A DNA stretch of 64,000 bases from Rubellimicrobium rubrum (GCF_006152115.1 NZ_VDFU01000010.1:1-64000); one strand, 5' to 3'. Positions 26,473 to 40,474 are shown, counted from the stretch's first letter. A program made the numbers and translations. Notes: generated from the letters alone by a model not told the origin.

Positions 26473-26706
26473 CGGCATGCTGTCGACCTCCTGATCACCG
26501 ACCATCTGATGCCAGGGATGAGCGGGGCCGAGCTGGTCCGCGAGGCCCGGGTGCTCCGGCCTGGGCTGCCGGCACTGATCGTGTCGGGTTACGCGGAGCT
26601 GGAGGGGATTGCCCCCGGTCTGCCGCGGCTCGTGAAGCCGTTCCGCGCGGCCGAGCTTGCCGAGAAGGTGGGGACCCTCGTGACAGGCGCCACACCCGGC
26701 GGATAG
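26473..26706 (+). pseudogene. Response-regulator receiver domain, N-terminally truncated
   Basis: The frame reads VDLLITDHLMPGMSGAELVR, then LPALIVSGYAELEGIAPGLP and LVKPFRAAELAEKV. These are the phospho-acceptor Asp (LLITDHLMPGMSG), the switch Ser/Thr strand and the Lys of a CheY-like domain. The first 50 or so residues, with the acidic metal-binding pair, are missing. Upstream lies the end of the resolvase gene. ATG 26509 could initiate only a non-functional peptide. Confidence 0.8.
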
Positions 26707-27142
26707 GAACGCCATCCGACCCGCTTGCCATGTCGGTGTCAGCAACATGTGCCTCGCTCTCGAGCAGATCCTTGGACGGCAGCGGACATGGGGGAGAGCG
26801 ATCGTGCTACGTCTACGACATGCGGGGACATCGTCCGACACGAACCCTCTGACTCCAACGGCCGAGAGTTCTTGGGCTCCCGCTGCGCCGCGCGAAGAGA
26901 GCTTCAGTCCCTTCACTCTTCCATGTTGACGGCGGTCCGGATCTGCCGGACGCATGCAGGAGCCGTCTGGCGGGGATCGAGGACGCGCGAGCTGCAGCCT
27001 TCGTCTTCGCCGGCGAGGCAGCGAGGGATGTCAATCGGCACGGGACCCGGGACCGGCGTCCAAGAGGAACTCCGCTTGGGATGCGGCGAGCTGGGCCTGA
27101 TCCGGCGCAGCTGACGGGGAGCGGAGCCGGACCAGGCCTAGT
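26707..27142. other. Non-coding gap
   Basis: No convincing gene or repeat was found. Short frames on both strands lack family features. Confidence 0.4.
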
Positions 27143-27574
27143 TCAGTCCGAGTTATGCGGCGGGACCGTGTGCGACGAGTAAAGGTGCAGGGCCGAAGGC
27201 GCGTCAGGGGGCAGCGGACGGTCATGCAGGACCGCATCGGCCACCTCCATGGCTCCGGCGAGGGAATAATCGGTGATCGGCTTATGTAGGCAGCCCAGGG
27301 CCAAGGCGCGCCCGCGATCTTCCGGACAGTTCCCGGTCGCAAAGAGCACGGGCACGCCTCGCGCCTGGAGCGCCGCCGCGACGTCGAGCCCGCTCGAGCC
27401 TCCCGCCAGCTGCACGTCCACGAGCGCGAGGTCGGGCCGCTCCGCATCGACGGCCGTCATGGCTGAGGGCAAGTCATCGGCCTGAGCTGTCGCCTCATGG
27501 CCCGCAAGCCCCAGCATGCCCTCTATCTCCATGGCGACGAGCACCTCGTCCTCAACGATCAAAACACGCAACAC
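27143..27574 (-). CDS. Single-domain response regulator
   Basis: This 143-residue CheY-like protein has the acidic pair at Glu8-Asp9 (LIVEDEVLVA), phospho-acceptor Asp53 (LALVDVQLAGG), the Thr in VLFATGN and the Lys in LHKPITDYS. There is no output domain; the last 25 residues are an unstructured-looking tail. It starts 41 bases after the large CheB-CheR-PAS kinase gene on the same strand, so it is the likely phosphate acceptor of that kinase. Confidence 0.9.
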   Translation of the reverse strand: MLRVLIVEDEVLVAMEIEGMLGLAGHEATAQADDLPSAMTAVDAERPDLALVDVQLAGGSSGLDVAAALQARGVPVLFATGNCPEDRGRALALGCLHKPITDYSLAGAMEVADAVLHDRPLPPDAPSALHLYSSHTVPPHNSD

Positions 27575-27615
27575 CCTGCTCCTCTCTCCGGCACGTCTCC
27601 AGGGACGCGCCGCCC

Positions 27616-32658
<5,043 letters not shown>

Positions 32659-33069
32659 GGTAGATGGCCTCGACTGAAGGTCCCGTCCCATGAAGCCGAT
32701 CACCACTCTGATCGCAAGCGTCGCGCAGTCGCGATTGCGACGCCCAGACCAGTCAGGTGCAGGTAGCCCAGTGCGCCGAGGCAGTTTGACGTTCCTCCTG
32801 CCGAGCAATGGCGCCGATCAGTGCGACGGCAATGCAGGATGCCGAATAACCGACTGGCATCGTGCCTGCAGGCCTTTGTAGCCGTGGCTTCGCGGCCTCG
32901 AGCCTCTAGACCTCAGACGGTCCGACCCAAATGCCTGGTCCGGGCGCTGTAGGCGGGCTGAAGAAGGGCAGGCAACAGGCTGTCGCTGGTTGGACCACGT
33001 TTCTCCTGCTCCACAACCACAGTCTGGACCTAATCGGCCTTCACCTGCGGCGGGAGCACGACGAGCCCC
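32659..33069. other. Non-coding gap, kinase upstream region
   Basis: No gene is seen. It must hold the promoter of the CheB-CheR-PAS kinase (minus strand) and that of the small broken gene at 33070 (plus strand); no EcfG consensus with proper spacing was found. Confidence 0.4.
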
Positions 33070-33313
33070 ATGATCATGAACGCCGACCGCATTGCCTATG
33101 ACCTCGCCACAAGTCCCGATGAAATCGAGGATGCCAAGACCATCCTGCGGGATCTCGAAGAGATCATCTTCGAGACTTTGCCCCCCCCCCCATCACGCCA
33201 AGGCGGCCTATGTCGCGGCGCTCCGACACCTGCTGCGGCTGCTGGGAGGGGACGCCGTGCTGGCCACGGATAGCCTTCTCGCGCGTGCTACACGTGGGAA
33301 CCGCGAGCGCTGA
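33070..33313 (+). pseudogene. Small hypothetical gene split at a C11 homopolymer
   Basis: The first frame reads MIMNADRIAYDLATSPDEIE, then DAKTILRDLEEIIFETLPPP. After a run of 11 C (33181-33191) the same-looking protein continues one frame over as HHAKAAYVAALRHLLRLLGG, then DAVLATDSLLARATRG. With one C fewer the two halves make a single 80-residue helical protein. The run is either a sequencing error, a real mutation or a slippage switch. No family is recognised. Confidence 0.6.
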
Positions 33314-33518
33314 GGGCTTCCCTCGATCCGGCCGTCTTGGCGCTCCAGCCGATGGACAACTCGAGAGATGATCGAGAAGACTGCCCCCCCTCAAGCACGT
33401 CGCCGGCCTTGTCCCAGAAAGGCTCCCGAGAAGGTGTTAGGTGACCCAAGCTCGTCGGTCATCCCTGGTAAGCCGGCTCTGGCCCTCCCAAGCCGAACGC
33501 GCGAGACGACCGTGCGGG

Positions 33519-34019
33519 TCAGGCCGCCTGGTTCTCGGCCGCCGCGTTGATGATGCTCTCGGCCAAGTCGGTCAGGAGCTTGTCGGTCTTCTCCTCCTCG
33601 GCCAGCGTCTCGCGCAGGAGCTGCTCGGCCTCGGCGTTGCCGAGCTGCCGGGCCCAGGCCGCGAGCGTGCCGTAGCGGGTGATCTCATAGTGCTCGACAG
33701 CTTGGGCGGCCGCGAGAAGGCCCGCGTCGAGGGCAGGAGAGCCCTTGTACTCCTCCATGATCTCTTCGGCTTCCTCGACAATCCCGTCCATGGCGGCGCA
33801 GGTCTTGCCCTGGGGCCGCTTGCCGATGCTCTCGAACACGCGCTGGAGGCGCTCCACCTGGCCTTCGGTCTCGTCGCGATGGGTCTCGAAGGCCTGCTTG
33901 AGCTCGGGGCTCTGGGCGGCGCGGGCGTGCTTTTTCAGCGCCTGAAGAGCTTTCTTCTCGGCATAGTAGACGTCCCGGAGGGTGTCGTGGAACAGCTTCT
34001 CGAGGTTCGCTGCAGGCAT
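33519..34019 (-). CDS. DUF892 ferritin-like stress protein, copy 2
   Basis: This 166-residue protein has the same length and start (MPAANLEKLFHD) as copy 1 at 21123-21623, with roughly 85% identical residues by eye. The helices and candidate metal ligands are kept (VYYAEKKALQALKKHARAA, AVEHYEITRYGTLAAW, LAEEEKTDKLLTDLAESI). Its promoter region also holds a perfect EcfG-type site, so both copies are probably induced together. The two genes are 12 kb apart in opposite orientation. Confidence 0.9.
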   Translation of the reverse strand: MPAANLEKLFHDTLRDVYYAEKKALQALKKHARAAQSPELKQAFETHRDETEGQVERLQRVFESIGKRPQGKTCAAMDGIVEEAEEIMEEYKGSPALDAGLLAAAQAVEHYEITRYGTLAAWARQLGNAEAEQLLRETLAEEEKTDKLLTDLAESIINAAAENQAA

Positions 34020-34055
34020 GAATGTCTCCGTCCTGGCATCGGTGAGGAGTCAGGC

Positions 34056-34080
34056 AACGCGGCCCGATGACAGGTGTTCC
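34056..34080 (-). promoter_or_regulatory. EcfG-type general-stress promoter
   Basis: Read on the minus strand, GGAAC (34080-34076) and CGTT (34059-34056) are separated by 16 bases, identical in layout to the site before copy 1. The site ends 36 bases upstream of the DUF892 copy 2 start. Confidence 0.75.
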
Positions 34081-34134
34081 GCCCTCATCGGATCGGCGGG
34101 GCCTGCGGCTTGGGCAGGTTTCCCTTCGGCTCGT

Positions 34135-34690
34135 TCAGCCTCGCAGGGCGTCCGAGAAGCGGTCCAACTCCTGCTCGAGGATGCAGACCATGACCTCGTC
34201 GGCCATCTCCGCCAGTGCGGCCTTCTGGTCCGGCGTGAACCCCCGCGGCCGAGTGTCGAGCACGCACAGGCCCCCGAGCCGGATATCGCGCATGTAAATG
34301 AGCGGCGCCCCAGCGTAGAAGCGGACGAAGGGCTCCCCCGTGACGAGGGGGTTGGCAGCGAAGCGGGGGTCCAGCCGGGTGTCTGGCACGACCAGGACCT
34401 CGTCGGACCGGATCAGGTGGTCGCAGAACGCATCTGGTCGGGAGGTCTCCTGGAGGTCAGTGCCCGCTCGGGCCTTCACGATCTGCCGGTCCTGAGTGAC
34501 AATGGTCACCAGAGCCATAGCTACCCCGAAGCGCCCCTGCGCACGTCGACAGATCTCCTCCAGCTCCGGCGGGGGGGGGCGAGGTGAGCACATGCAGACT
34601 TCTCAGAACCTGAAGGCGTTGGACCTCGATGAGGCTATCCGAACCAAGCACAGGTGCGTCCTCCCAGCCGCCGAGGCGCATGACTTGCAA
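34135..34690 (-). pseudogene. GAF-domain protein, frame broken at a G9 run
   Basis: The main frame (34593 to 34135) is a GAF domain: LEEICRRAQGRFGVAMALVT, KARAGTDLQETSRPDAFCDH, VVPDTRLDPRFAANPLV and FYAGAPLIYMRDIRLGGLCV. GAF domains bind small ligands and often sit before kinases. The usual lead-in helix (IEVQRLQVLRSLHVLTSPP) lies one frame away, upstream of a run of nine G on the plus strand (34571-34579). With eight G the gene would be continuous from about 34690, giving some 184 residues. The shorter frame could still be translated from ATG 34593. Confidence 0.65.
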
Positions 34691-34809
34691 TGACAGAGCA
34701 CAGACTCAAATCACGGGCTCGCCCGTAGGTTCCGGCTTGACGGAAGGTGCCATCATAAGAGGTGGCGCACATTCACCGCTGGCGAGCCTTTCGAGCGCTC
34801 CGGGCCCGC

Positions 34810-36633
34810 TCACCTGACGATCTGCTCCAGGGGGATCTGCAGGCGGATGAGCACTCCGGCTGGCTGCCAGTCGTGAACCATGGTCCCGCCCAGCTGACCC
34901 GTGATCCCTAGGCGGGCGAGCTGCGAGCCGAAACCCTTCCGGACAGGTGGGCTCGTGATGGTCGGGCCGCCCTGCTCTTGCCAGGTGAGGATGAGAGCGT
35001 CGTCCTGGACCCCCCAGGTGACCTCCAGCGAGCCCTCTGGGTTGCTCAGCGCCCCATACTTGGCCGCGTTGGTAGCCAGCTCATGCAGCACGAGGGCGAG
35101 GCTCGTCGCCGCCTTGGGCCCCGCCCGCAGCGCTGGTCCGTCGACACGGACCCGGTCCGCACCCGCCTCGAGGTAGGGCTCCACGACGACCCCCACGAGA
35201 TCGGCAAGCCGGGCGCTCTCGCCCCCTTTGGCGCTCGCCTTCACCGCAGCCCGTATCAGGTTGTGCGCCCGCGAGAGGGCCAGCAGGCGCCCGCTCAGAG
35301 CTGACGCCATCTCGGCCGGGCTCCGGGCGGTGCGGGCGGTCATGTTGACCATGCCCGCAGCGATGGTGAACAGGTTCTTGAGCCGGTGGTCGAGCTCCTC
35401 GACGAGGAGCTGCCGCGCCTCTTCCGCCCGGTGCAGCTCAGTGATGTCGCGCGAGATGGCGAGGAGCTTCTCTGGGGCGCCCTCCGGGCCGGGGATCGGG
35501 CTGACGGATACGTCCCACCACCTGGGCGTGCCCTTCAGGGTGGGAAGGAACGCCTGGAAACGGCCTGTCCCTCCAGCCAGCGCCATGGCCAGAGCCGCGC
35601 GCGCTTTGGGCTGCTCCTCGGGCGACCAGAGCGAGGCCCACTCGGCTCCGTGCAGCTGGCGCTCGTAGTCGTCCACCTCCATCAGGCCCAGGCCGCCCTG
35701 GCTGAAGAGCTCGAGCCCACCTTTAAGGCTCAGGACCTTGATGCAGTCGGGTGAGCTGTCCAGAATGCTGCGGACGAAAGCCTCGCTGGCCTGGAGAGCC
35801 GCCTGGGCCTCACGCTCAGCCGTGATGTCGACGTTGAAGCCCACGATGCTTAGGCCCTTCGGCGTGGCGACGCCCTCGCCGCAGCCCCGGAGCCAGCGCC
35901 AGCCCGCCTCGGGGCTGCCCACCCGGAACTCGGCCTCGTAACGGCCACCTGGTACCTTGGCCGAAGCCAGGGCCGCCATGGTCGCGGGGAGGTCCTCTGG
36001 ATGGATGCACGTCCCGAAGTCGTCAACACGCCTCGCGGCCCGGCCTGCGGGCATGCCGAACATCGTGGCCAAGCCGGTCTCGTAGATGACCTCCGTCGTC
36101 TCCGCGTCGATCTCCCAAGTGACGAAGCCGGCGATGCGGGAAGCCAGGGTCGCGCGGCGCTCCACGACGGCGGCCCGCTCCTGGGCCTGACGCTCGGCCG
36201 TCACATCGAAGTTGACGCCCACCAGACGGAGCGCCGAGCCGTCCTCGCCCCGCTCGACGACCCCACGATCAAGGATCCACCGCACCTCGCCGTCCGGCCG
36301 AATAATGCGGAACTCGTGGGAGAAGGACGACGCCTCGCTGACATAGGACACCGTCTCCGCGTCCACGCGCTCGCGGTCCTCGGGATGCACGAACGCGAGA
36401 AAGCTCAGGTCGTCGGTCGGGCCCGCGATCACGCCGTAGAGCCGCCGCAGGCTCTCGTTCCAGTCGACGCGGTTGGTGGCCACCTCCCACTGCCAGACCG
36501 CGAGGCCCGGCACCTGGAGCAGGGTTGCCAGATGGATCGGGAGCGGGGGAGAGGCCCCGGACCGCCCTGGCGCCCCCTGCTCGGGAGCGGCCGCGCGCGG
36601 GCCAGTTCCTTGACCGGACCTTTGCTGAGGCAT
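34810..36633 (-). CDS. PAS-domain sensor kinase of the HWE family
   Basis: This 607-residue soluble kinase has three PAS domains (about 40-160, 165-285 and 290-400); the third closely resembles a PAS in the large kinase at 27.6 kb (both contain DCIKVLSL and KLL(A/S)ISRDITE). The HWE-type dimerisation/phosphorylation domain follows, with the phospho-His in EELDHRLKNLFTIAAGMVNM near 410, then the HWE ATPase with LVLHELATNAAKYGAL and KGFGSQLA. HWE kinases feed the alphaproteobacterial general stress and light responses, often through PhyR. ATG 36633 is chosen for its GGGAG ribosome site. No cognate regulator is adjacent. Confidence 0.9.
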   Translation of the reverse strand: MPQQRSGQGTGPRAAAPEQGAPGRSGASPPLPIHLATLLQVPGLAVWQWEVATNRVDWNESLRRLYGVIAGPTDDLSFLAFVHPEDRERVDAETVSYVSEASSFSHEFRIIRPDGEVRWILDRGVVERGEDGSALRLVGVNFDVTAERQAQERAAVVERRATLASRIAGFVTWEIDAETTEVIYETGLATMFGMPAGRAARRVDDFGTCIHPEDLPATMAALASAKVPGGRYEAEFRVGSPEAGWRWLRGCGEGVATPKGLSIVGFNVDITAEREAQAALQASEAFVRSILDSSPDCIKVLSLKGGLELFSQGGLGLMEVDDYERQLHGAEWASLWSPEEQPKARAALAMALAGGTGRFQAFLPTLKGTPRWWDVSVSPIPGPEGAPEKLLAISRDITELHRAEEARQLLVEELDHRLKNLFTIAAGMVNMTARTARSPAEMASALSGRLLALSRAHNLIRAAVKASAKGGESARLADLVGVVVEPYLEAGADRVRVDGPALRAGPKAATSLALVLHELATNAAKYGALSNPEGSLEVTWGVQDDALILTWQEQGGPTITSPPVRKGFGSQLARLGITGQLGGTMVHDWQPAGVLIRLQIPLEQIVR

Positions 36634-36901
36634 GACACTCCCATCAGGTTGGACCAGCACAACGCCGGTAGGCTAACATCGATCCTCTCATCCGTCCGCT
36701 GCGACAGAGGCGCCGCCGGCCGGTTCGCGTTCCCGAGGCACTTTGAGCATGCCCGGATCCGCTCAGCCAGAGAGCCGCCTCGGAACCTTTAGAGAACGGA
36801 AGGCATATCGCACAAGCAGATTGCAAACGGGAAGCGGCGGACGCTGTCCCCAGCGTCCGCCGCTCCTCTTGTTCAAGGCTGACCCCAGTTCGAGCCGAGG
36901 C

Positions 36902-37374
36902 TCAGAACTTGTGCTCGATGCTGGCCTCGATGCCGGTGCGGGTTCTGTCCCCGACTCTGTCGGCCGAGAGCGAGATGTTCCAACCGGTCATCCCGTCTTG
37001 GCTGGTGCCCTCGATCCCCAGGCGCAAGCCGCCGCCACACTCCTGCTCACCGTCCATCCATTCACAGACGAGGCTCGGCGCAACGGTGAGAGTCGTGGCG
37101 TCTGAGAGCTGATCGAGCGGCAGCAAGAACTCCGGCGTGAAGCGCACCGTAGCGTAGTCGACCCCGTCGATGGTGGCAGTGACATCGTCGGTCGTCCCAA
37201 AGGCGGTGGCGTCGAGGTCGAGGTCGCCGATGTCAGTGAAGCCGTAGGCGACCGACAGCTCGGGCCGGATCTCGAAGCGCTCGCGCTCGATGACACCAGA
37301 GATCGCGCCGCCCACCAGGAACGACCGGGTGGTGTAATCGCCTTCCAGCTCGAGTTGTCCCGGTTCAGCGCCCA
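36902..37374 (-). pseudogene. Outer-membrane beta-barrel (autotransporter-like) C-terminus, cut by an IS
   Basis: The frame from the IS edge to 36902 encodes alternating hydrophobic/polar strands (YTTRSFLVGGAISGVIERER, ELSVAYGFTDIGDLDLDA, LTVAPSLVCEWM) and ends ...IEASIEHKF, a terminal Phe typical of outer-membrane barrels. It matches the last strands of an autotransporter-type barrel. The N-terminal part is missing; the frame begins inside the IS3 element at 37375. The remaining piece has no signal peptide and cannot be exported. Confidence 0.65.
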
Positions 37375-37440
37375 TGAGACAGACCGGGGCACTTTGTGAG
37401 AGGAGGATGTCTGGTTCATCGCAGCCGCCAAGGAGCGAAG

Positions 37441-37818
37441 ATGAAGCAGACATCCGGACCGACGAAGAAGGCACCCGCAGAAGCCGTCCTGAAGGACATC
37501 CGGCGCGTCACAAATCGCCAGTTCTCCGCGGAGGAGAAGATCCGCATCGTGCTGGAGGGCTTGCGGGGCGAGGACAGCATTGCCGAGCTGTGCCGCCGCG
37601 AGGGGATCAGCTCGTCCATGTACTACGGCTGGTCCAAGGAGTTCCTGGAGGCTGGAAAGCGTCGCTTGGCGGGTGACACCGCCCGGGCGGCCACCTCGGA
37701 TGAGGTGAAGGAGCTCCGCCGCGAGGCCAGTGCGCTCAAGGAGGTCGTCGCCGACCTCACGCTCGAGAACCGCCTGCTCAAAAAAAGCATCAACGGGGCT
37801 GGGGGCGACGACGCATGA
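37441..37818 (+). CDS. IS3-family transposase OrfA
   Basis: This 125-residue protein has a helix-turn-helix (RQFSAEEKIRIVLEGLRGED, then IAELCRREGISSSMYYGW) and a C-terminal coiled coil (EVKELRREASALKEVVADLT, LENRLLKKS). It overlaps OrfB by four bases (ATGA at 37815-37818). An AAAAAAG run near its end (about 37781) could be a -1 slippage site producing an OrfAB fusion. Intact. Confidence 0.88.
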   Translation: MKQTSGPTKKAPAEAVLKDIRRVTNRQFSAEEKIRIVLEGLRGEDSIAELCRREGISSSMYYGWSKEFLEAGKRRLAGDTARAATSDEVKELRREASALKEVVADLTLENRLLKKSINGAGGDDA

Positions 37819-38795
37819 GATATCCCGCCTCCGAGAAGGCCGAGATCATCCGCCTGGTGGAGCAGTCGCATCTGCCCGTGCGGCGCACGCTGGAGAAGCT
37901 TGGCATCCCAAGGGCCACCTTCTACCGGTGGTACGACCTTTACCAGGCTGGCGGCCCTGAAGCCCTGGAGGACCGCCCCTCCCGGCCAAGCCGCGTCTGG
38001 AACCGCATCCCGGACGAGGTCCGCGTCAAGGTGATCGCCTTGGCGCTGGAGCAACCCGAACTCTCGCCACGCGAGTTGGCCGTGCGCTTCACCGACGAGC
38101 AGAAGTACTTCGTCTCCGAAGCTTCAGTGTATCGCCTGCTCAAGGCTCACGATCTGATCACCAGCCCGGCCTACATCGTAGTCAAGGCGGCGGACGAGTT
38201 CACGGACAAGACCACGGCACCCAACCAGCTCTGGCAGACCGACTTCACCTACCTGAAGGTCACGGGCTGGGGCTGGTACTATCTCTCGACCGTGCTCGAC
38301 GACTTCTCGCGGTTTGTCGTGGCCTGGAAGCTCTGCACGACCATGAAGGCCGAGGACGTCACCACCACACTGGACCTCGCGCTGTCTGCCTCAGGGCTCG
38401 ACCAGGTCAAGGTCCGCCACCGGCCCAGACTCCTGAGCGACAACGGCTCGAGCTACATCGCCGGCGATCTCGCGGAGTGGCTCGAAGACAAAGGTATGGC
38501 CCACATCCGTGGTGCGCCCCGGCATCCACAGACCCAGGGCAAGATCGAGCGCTGGCACCAGACGTTGAAGAACCGCATCCTGTTCGAGCACTACTACCTG
38601 CCGGTCGCCCTGGAGGAGCAGGTCTCAGCCTTCGTCGAGCACTACAACCACAGCCGCGCCCACGAGAGCCTGAGCAACCTCACCCCCGCCGACGTCTACC
38701 TCGGCCGGGGTCAGGCCATCCTGGCCGAGCGAGAGCGGATCAAGAAGCAGACCCTCACCCAACGGCGCTTGCAGCACCACGCCGCAGCCGCCTAA
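37815..38795 (+). CDS. IS3-family transposase OrfB (DDE integrase core)
   Basis: This 326-residue DDE recombinase starts with a helix-turn-helix (VRRTLEKLGIPRATFYRWYD). The integrase core shows Asp in LWQTDFTYLKV, Asp in RLLSDNGSSYIAGD and Glu in QGKIERWHQTLKNRI, then YNHSRAHESLSNLTPADVYL. All catalytic residues are in place, so this copy may be active. Confidence 0.92.
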   Translation: MRYPASEKAEIIRLVEQSHLPVRRTLEKLGIPRATFYRWYDLYQAGGPEALEDRPSRPSRVWNRIPDEVRVKVIALALEQPELSPRELAVRFTDEQKYFVSEASVYRLLKAHDLITSPAYIVVKAADEFTDKTTAPNQLWQTDFTYLKVTGWGWYYLSTVLDDFSRFVVAWKLCTTMKAEDVTTTLDLALSASGLDQVKVRHRPRLLSDNGSSYIAGDLAEWLEDKGMAHIRGAPRHPQTQGKIERWHQTLKNRILFEHYYLPVALEEQVSAFVEHYNHSRAHESLSNLTPADVYLGRGQAILAERERIKKQTLTQRRLQHHAAAA

Positions 38796-38849
38796 TCTCA
38801 CCCCCAGATGGACCAGACCCTCCGATCCTGAGCGACGCCACCGGTCTCA

Positions 38850-39303
38850 AATCACCTGACGACGGACAAACGCCGCCCACGCCATGAGGGGCGCCGGGGT
38901 CCGGAATGGGTGAGAAGCTGAAGCTGAAGTAGCGCTCCGGGAGCGCGCCCTCATGCCGGTAGACCTCGCGCCGATCCGTGTGGAGCACGGCGGGGCCGCC
39001 AGTCAGGATGCCCACCAGCATTGGTCCCACCACCGACCAGTTGTCCGCCCAGGTCTCGGCCGCCGGACGCCCCAGAGCCGCACCGTGCCGCTCTTCATCG
39101 AGCAAGGCCCGATATTTGTCAGTGTATATCTGGATGAACTCCGAACCCCAGCCGATCCACATGGCTTGGGGTACGGCGAATACGGTTTCGACGACCGCCT
39201 TCAGGCGCTCAGGCCAGTTCTCGACAGGCCCGAGCGGCGAGGCTGCCCAAGTGTGCGTCCGCACGTGCGCGCCCATCTCACCGCCGCGGGCCGGGAACGG
39301 CAT
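38850..39303 (-). pseudogene. PAS-domain sensor protein, N-terminal fragment cut by an IS
   Basis: From ATG 39303 (preceded by GGGAGCGAG) the frame encodes a PAS-type sensor start: WAASPLGPVENWPERLKAVV, then FAVPQAMWIGWGSEFIQIYT, DKYRALLDEERHGAALGRPA and YFSFSFSPIPDPG. This is the N-terminus of a hybrid or PAS histidine kinase. It runs into the IS3 element at 38849 and the catalytic part is lost. An EcfG site was not seen upstream. Confidence 0.75.
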
Positions 39304-39340
39304 CTCGCTCCCTGTCTGGCGTACAACCTCGTCCACGAGG

Positions 39341-39514
39341 CTAGCTGTCCTTGTCCGCACACCGGGTGTCGATGAACTTGCGCTCGCTCAGTAATCGAAA
39401 GCCTGCACAAACGACCTTACCGGCCGGGACATAGCGCACGTTGGCGACCTCTTCCTCGACAACCCTGCTGAGAGCCTCGATCAGGACACCCTGTCGGTGA
39501 TGCTTTGCGACCAT
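39341..39514 (-). CDS. Small hypothetical protein upstream of the PAS fragment
   Basis: A 57-codon frame, MVAKHHRQGVLIEALSRVVE, then EEVANVRYVPAGKVVCAGFR and LLSERKFIDTRCADKDS, ends 37 bases before the PAS gene start on the same strand. Codon third positions are GC-rich, as in real genes here. AGGTGG lies very close to the ATG. No family is recognised; it could be co-transcribed with the truncated sensor. Confidence 0.4.
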   Translation of the reverse strand: MVAKHHRQGVLIEALSRVVEEEVANVRYVPAGKVVCAGFRLLSERKFIDTRCADKDS

Positions 39515-39717
39515 ACCACCTGAGGTAGCACAGTCTGCTTGAGCGGTGCTAGGTCGTACCTCGTAAGAGCGCGGTACAGGTGCAACGCCGGCCTTGCGCT
39601 CTCCTAGCGCAGCAGAACGGTCCTCAGGACGAGAATGCTGGTATGATCCCTCGACTGGAGGTCAGGACTGAAGACCTTCCGTGACGTTTCACATGGCCCT
39701 GATCGAAATGCAGCATC

Positions 39718-40074
39718 TTGGACGGCAGGCTCGCCACATTCCTTCGCACCCGCATCGCGGAGCTCGCGCCCACCAAGTCGCAGAAGGAGATCGCCCAGCA
39801 GGCGGGCTACACGAACGCCAACATGGTCACGATGCTCAAGCAGGGCGACACCAAGCTCGCCCTCGACCGGGTGGCGGCGCTGGCCCCTGCTCTGGAGGTG
39901 GACCCGGGACGCCTCTACCTCCTCGCCCTCCACCAGGACGGCCACGCGACCACGGCCCGCGAGATCGAGGAGATCTTCAACGCCATCCTTGAAATACGCA
40001 CAAATCGAGACCTCATGTCTCACGTGGCAAGGTTCATTGAGACGCGGACCTCCCCAACGACTACGGACCGCTGA
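39718..40074 (+). CDS. XRE-like helix-turn-helix protein
   Basis: This protein of about 118 residues has a helix-turn-helix near the N-terminus: TRIAELAPTKSQKEIAQQAG, then YTNANMVTMLKQGDTKLALD, followed by RVAALAPALEVDPGRLYLLA, a layout typical of phage-repressor-like regulators that sense nothing obvious. The start is unclear: TTG 39718 gives the full frame, and no ATG lies upstream in this frame. The target is unknown. Confidence 0.65.
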   Translation: MDGRLATFLRTRIAELAPTKSQKEIAQQAGYTNANMVTMLKQGDTKLALDRVAALAPALEVDPGRLYLLALHQDGHATTAREIEEIFNAILEIRTNRDLMSHVARFIETRTSPTTTDR

Positions 40075-40199
40075 CTGCGCCAGCGCGCTTGTTTTTTGAG
40101 CCTCGCACCGATATATCTCTACTATCGTCGGCTCATCTGTAGCCCTCCGGCGGCTGAGAGACGCGACCGCGCTCCCGCTGCATCACGCGAGGAGCACTC

Positions 40200-40433
40200 A
40201 TGCCCCGATACTTCTTCGACGTTCAGGATGGCCGGGACCTCCCCGACGAGCAGGGGACCGTTTATGCCGATCCGGAGACAGCCCGCCTCGTGGCCGTATC
40301 CACCTCAGGCGAGATGATTGCAGCCCATGCCAAAAGCTTTTGGGCCCACCGCGACTGGCGGATGCACGTCACCGATGAGCAAGGGGCGGCTGTCTGTGAT
40401 CTCCAGTTCACCGGCACGGCTGGCGCGGCGTAG
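40200..40433 (+). CDS. DUF6894 domain protein, copy 2
   Basis: This 77-residue protein begins MPRYFFDVQDGRDLPDEQGT, then ADPETARLVAVSTSGEMIAA and WRMHVTDEQGAAVCDLQFTG. It has the same length as the copy at 24547-24780. GAGGAG lies just before the ATG. Function is unknown; the two copies bracket the signalling island. Confidence 0.8.
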   Translation: MPRYFFDVQDGRDLPDEQGTVYADPETARLVAVSTSGEMIAAHAKSFWAHRDWRMHVTDEQGAAVCDLQFTGTAGAA

Positions 40434-40474
40434 GCTTGGCACGCTCGGATAAGTTCAGGGCTGTAGAACCTATT

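Larger units (their letters stand above)
37375..38849. mobile_element. IS3-family insertion sequence, intact, without target duplication
   Basis: The element is about 1475 bp. The left end starts TGAGACAGACCGG and the right end in reverse complement starts TGAGACCGGTGG. Similarity between the ends continues with gaps to GTCTGGTTCATC and GTCTGGTCCATC. No direct repeat flanks it (CGCCCA on the left, AATCAC on the right). The two neighbours are halves of unrelated genes, which suggests rearrangement through the element. Confidence 0.82.

Noticed and set aside
36730-36800. GGAAC boxes near the HWE kinase start as an EcfG promoter
   Set aside because: None has a CGTT at 16-17 bases in the right direction for the kinase gene.
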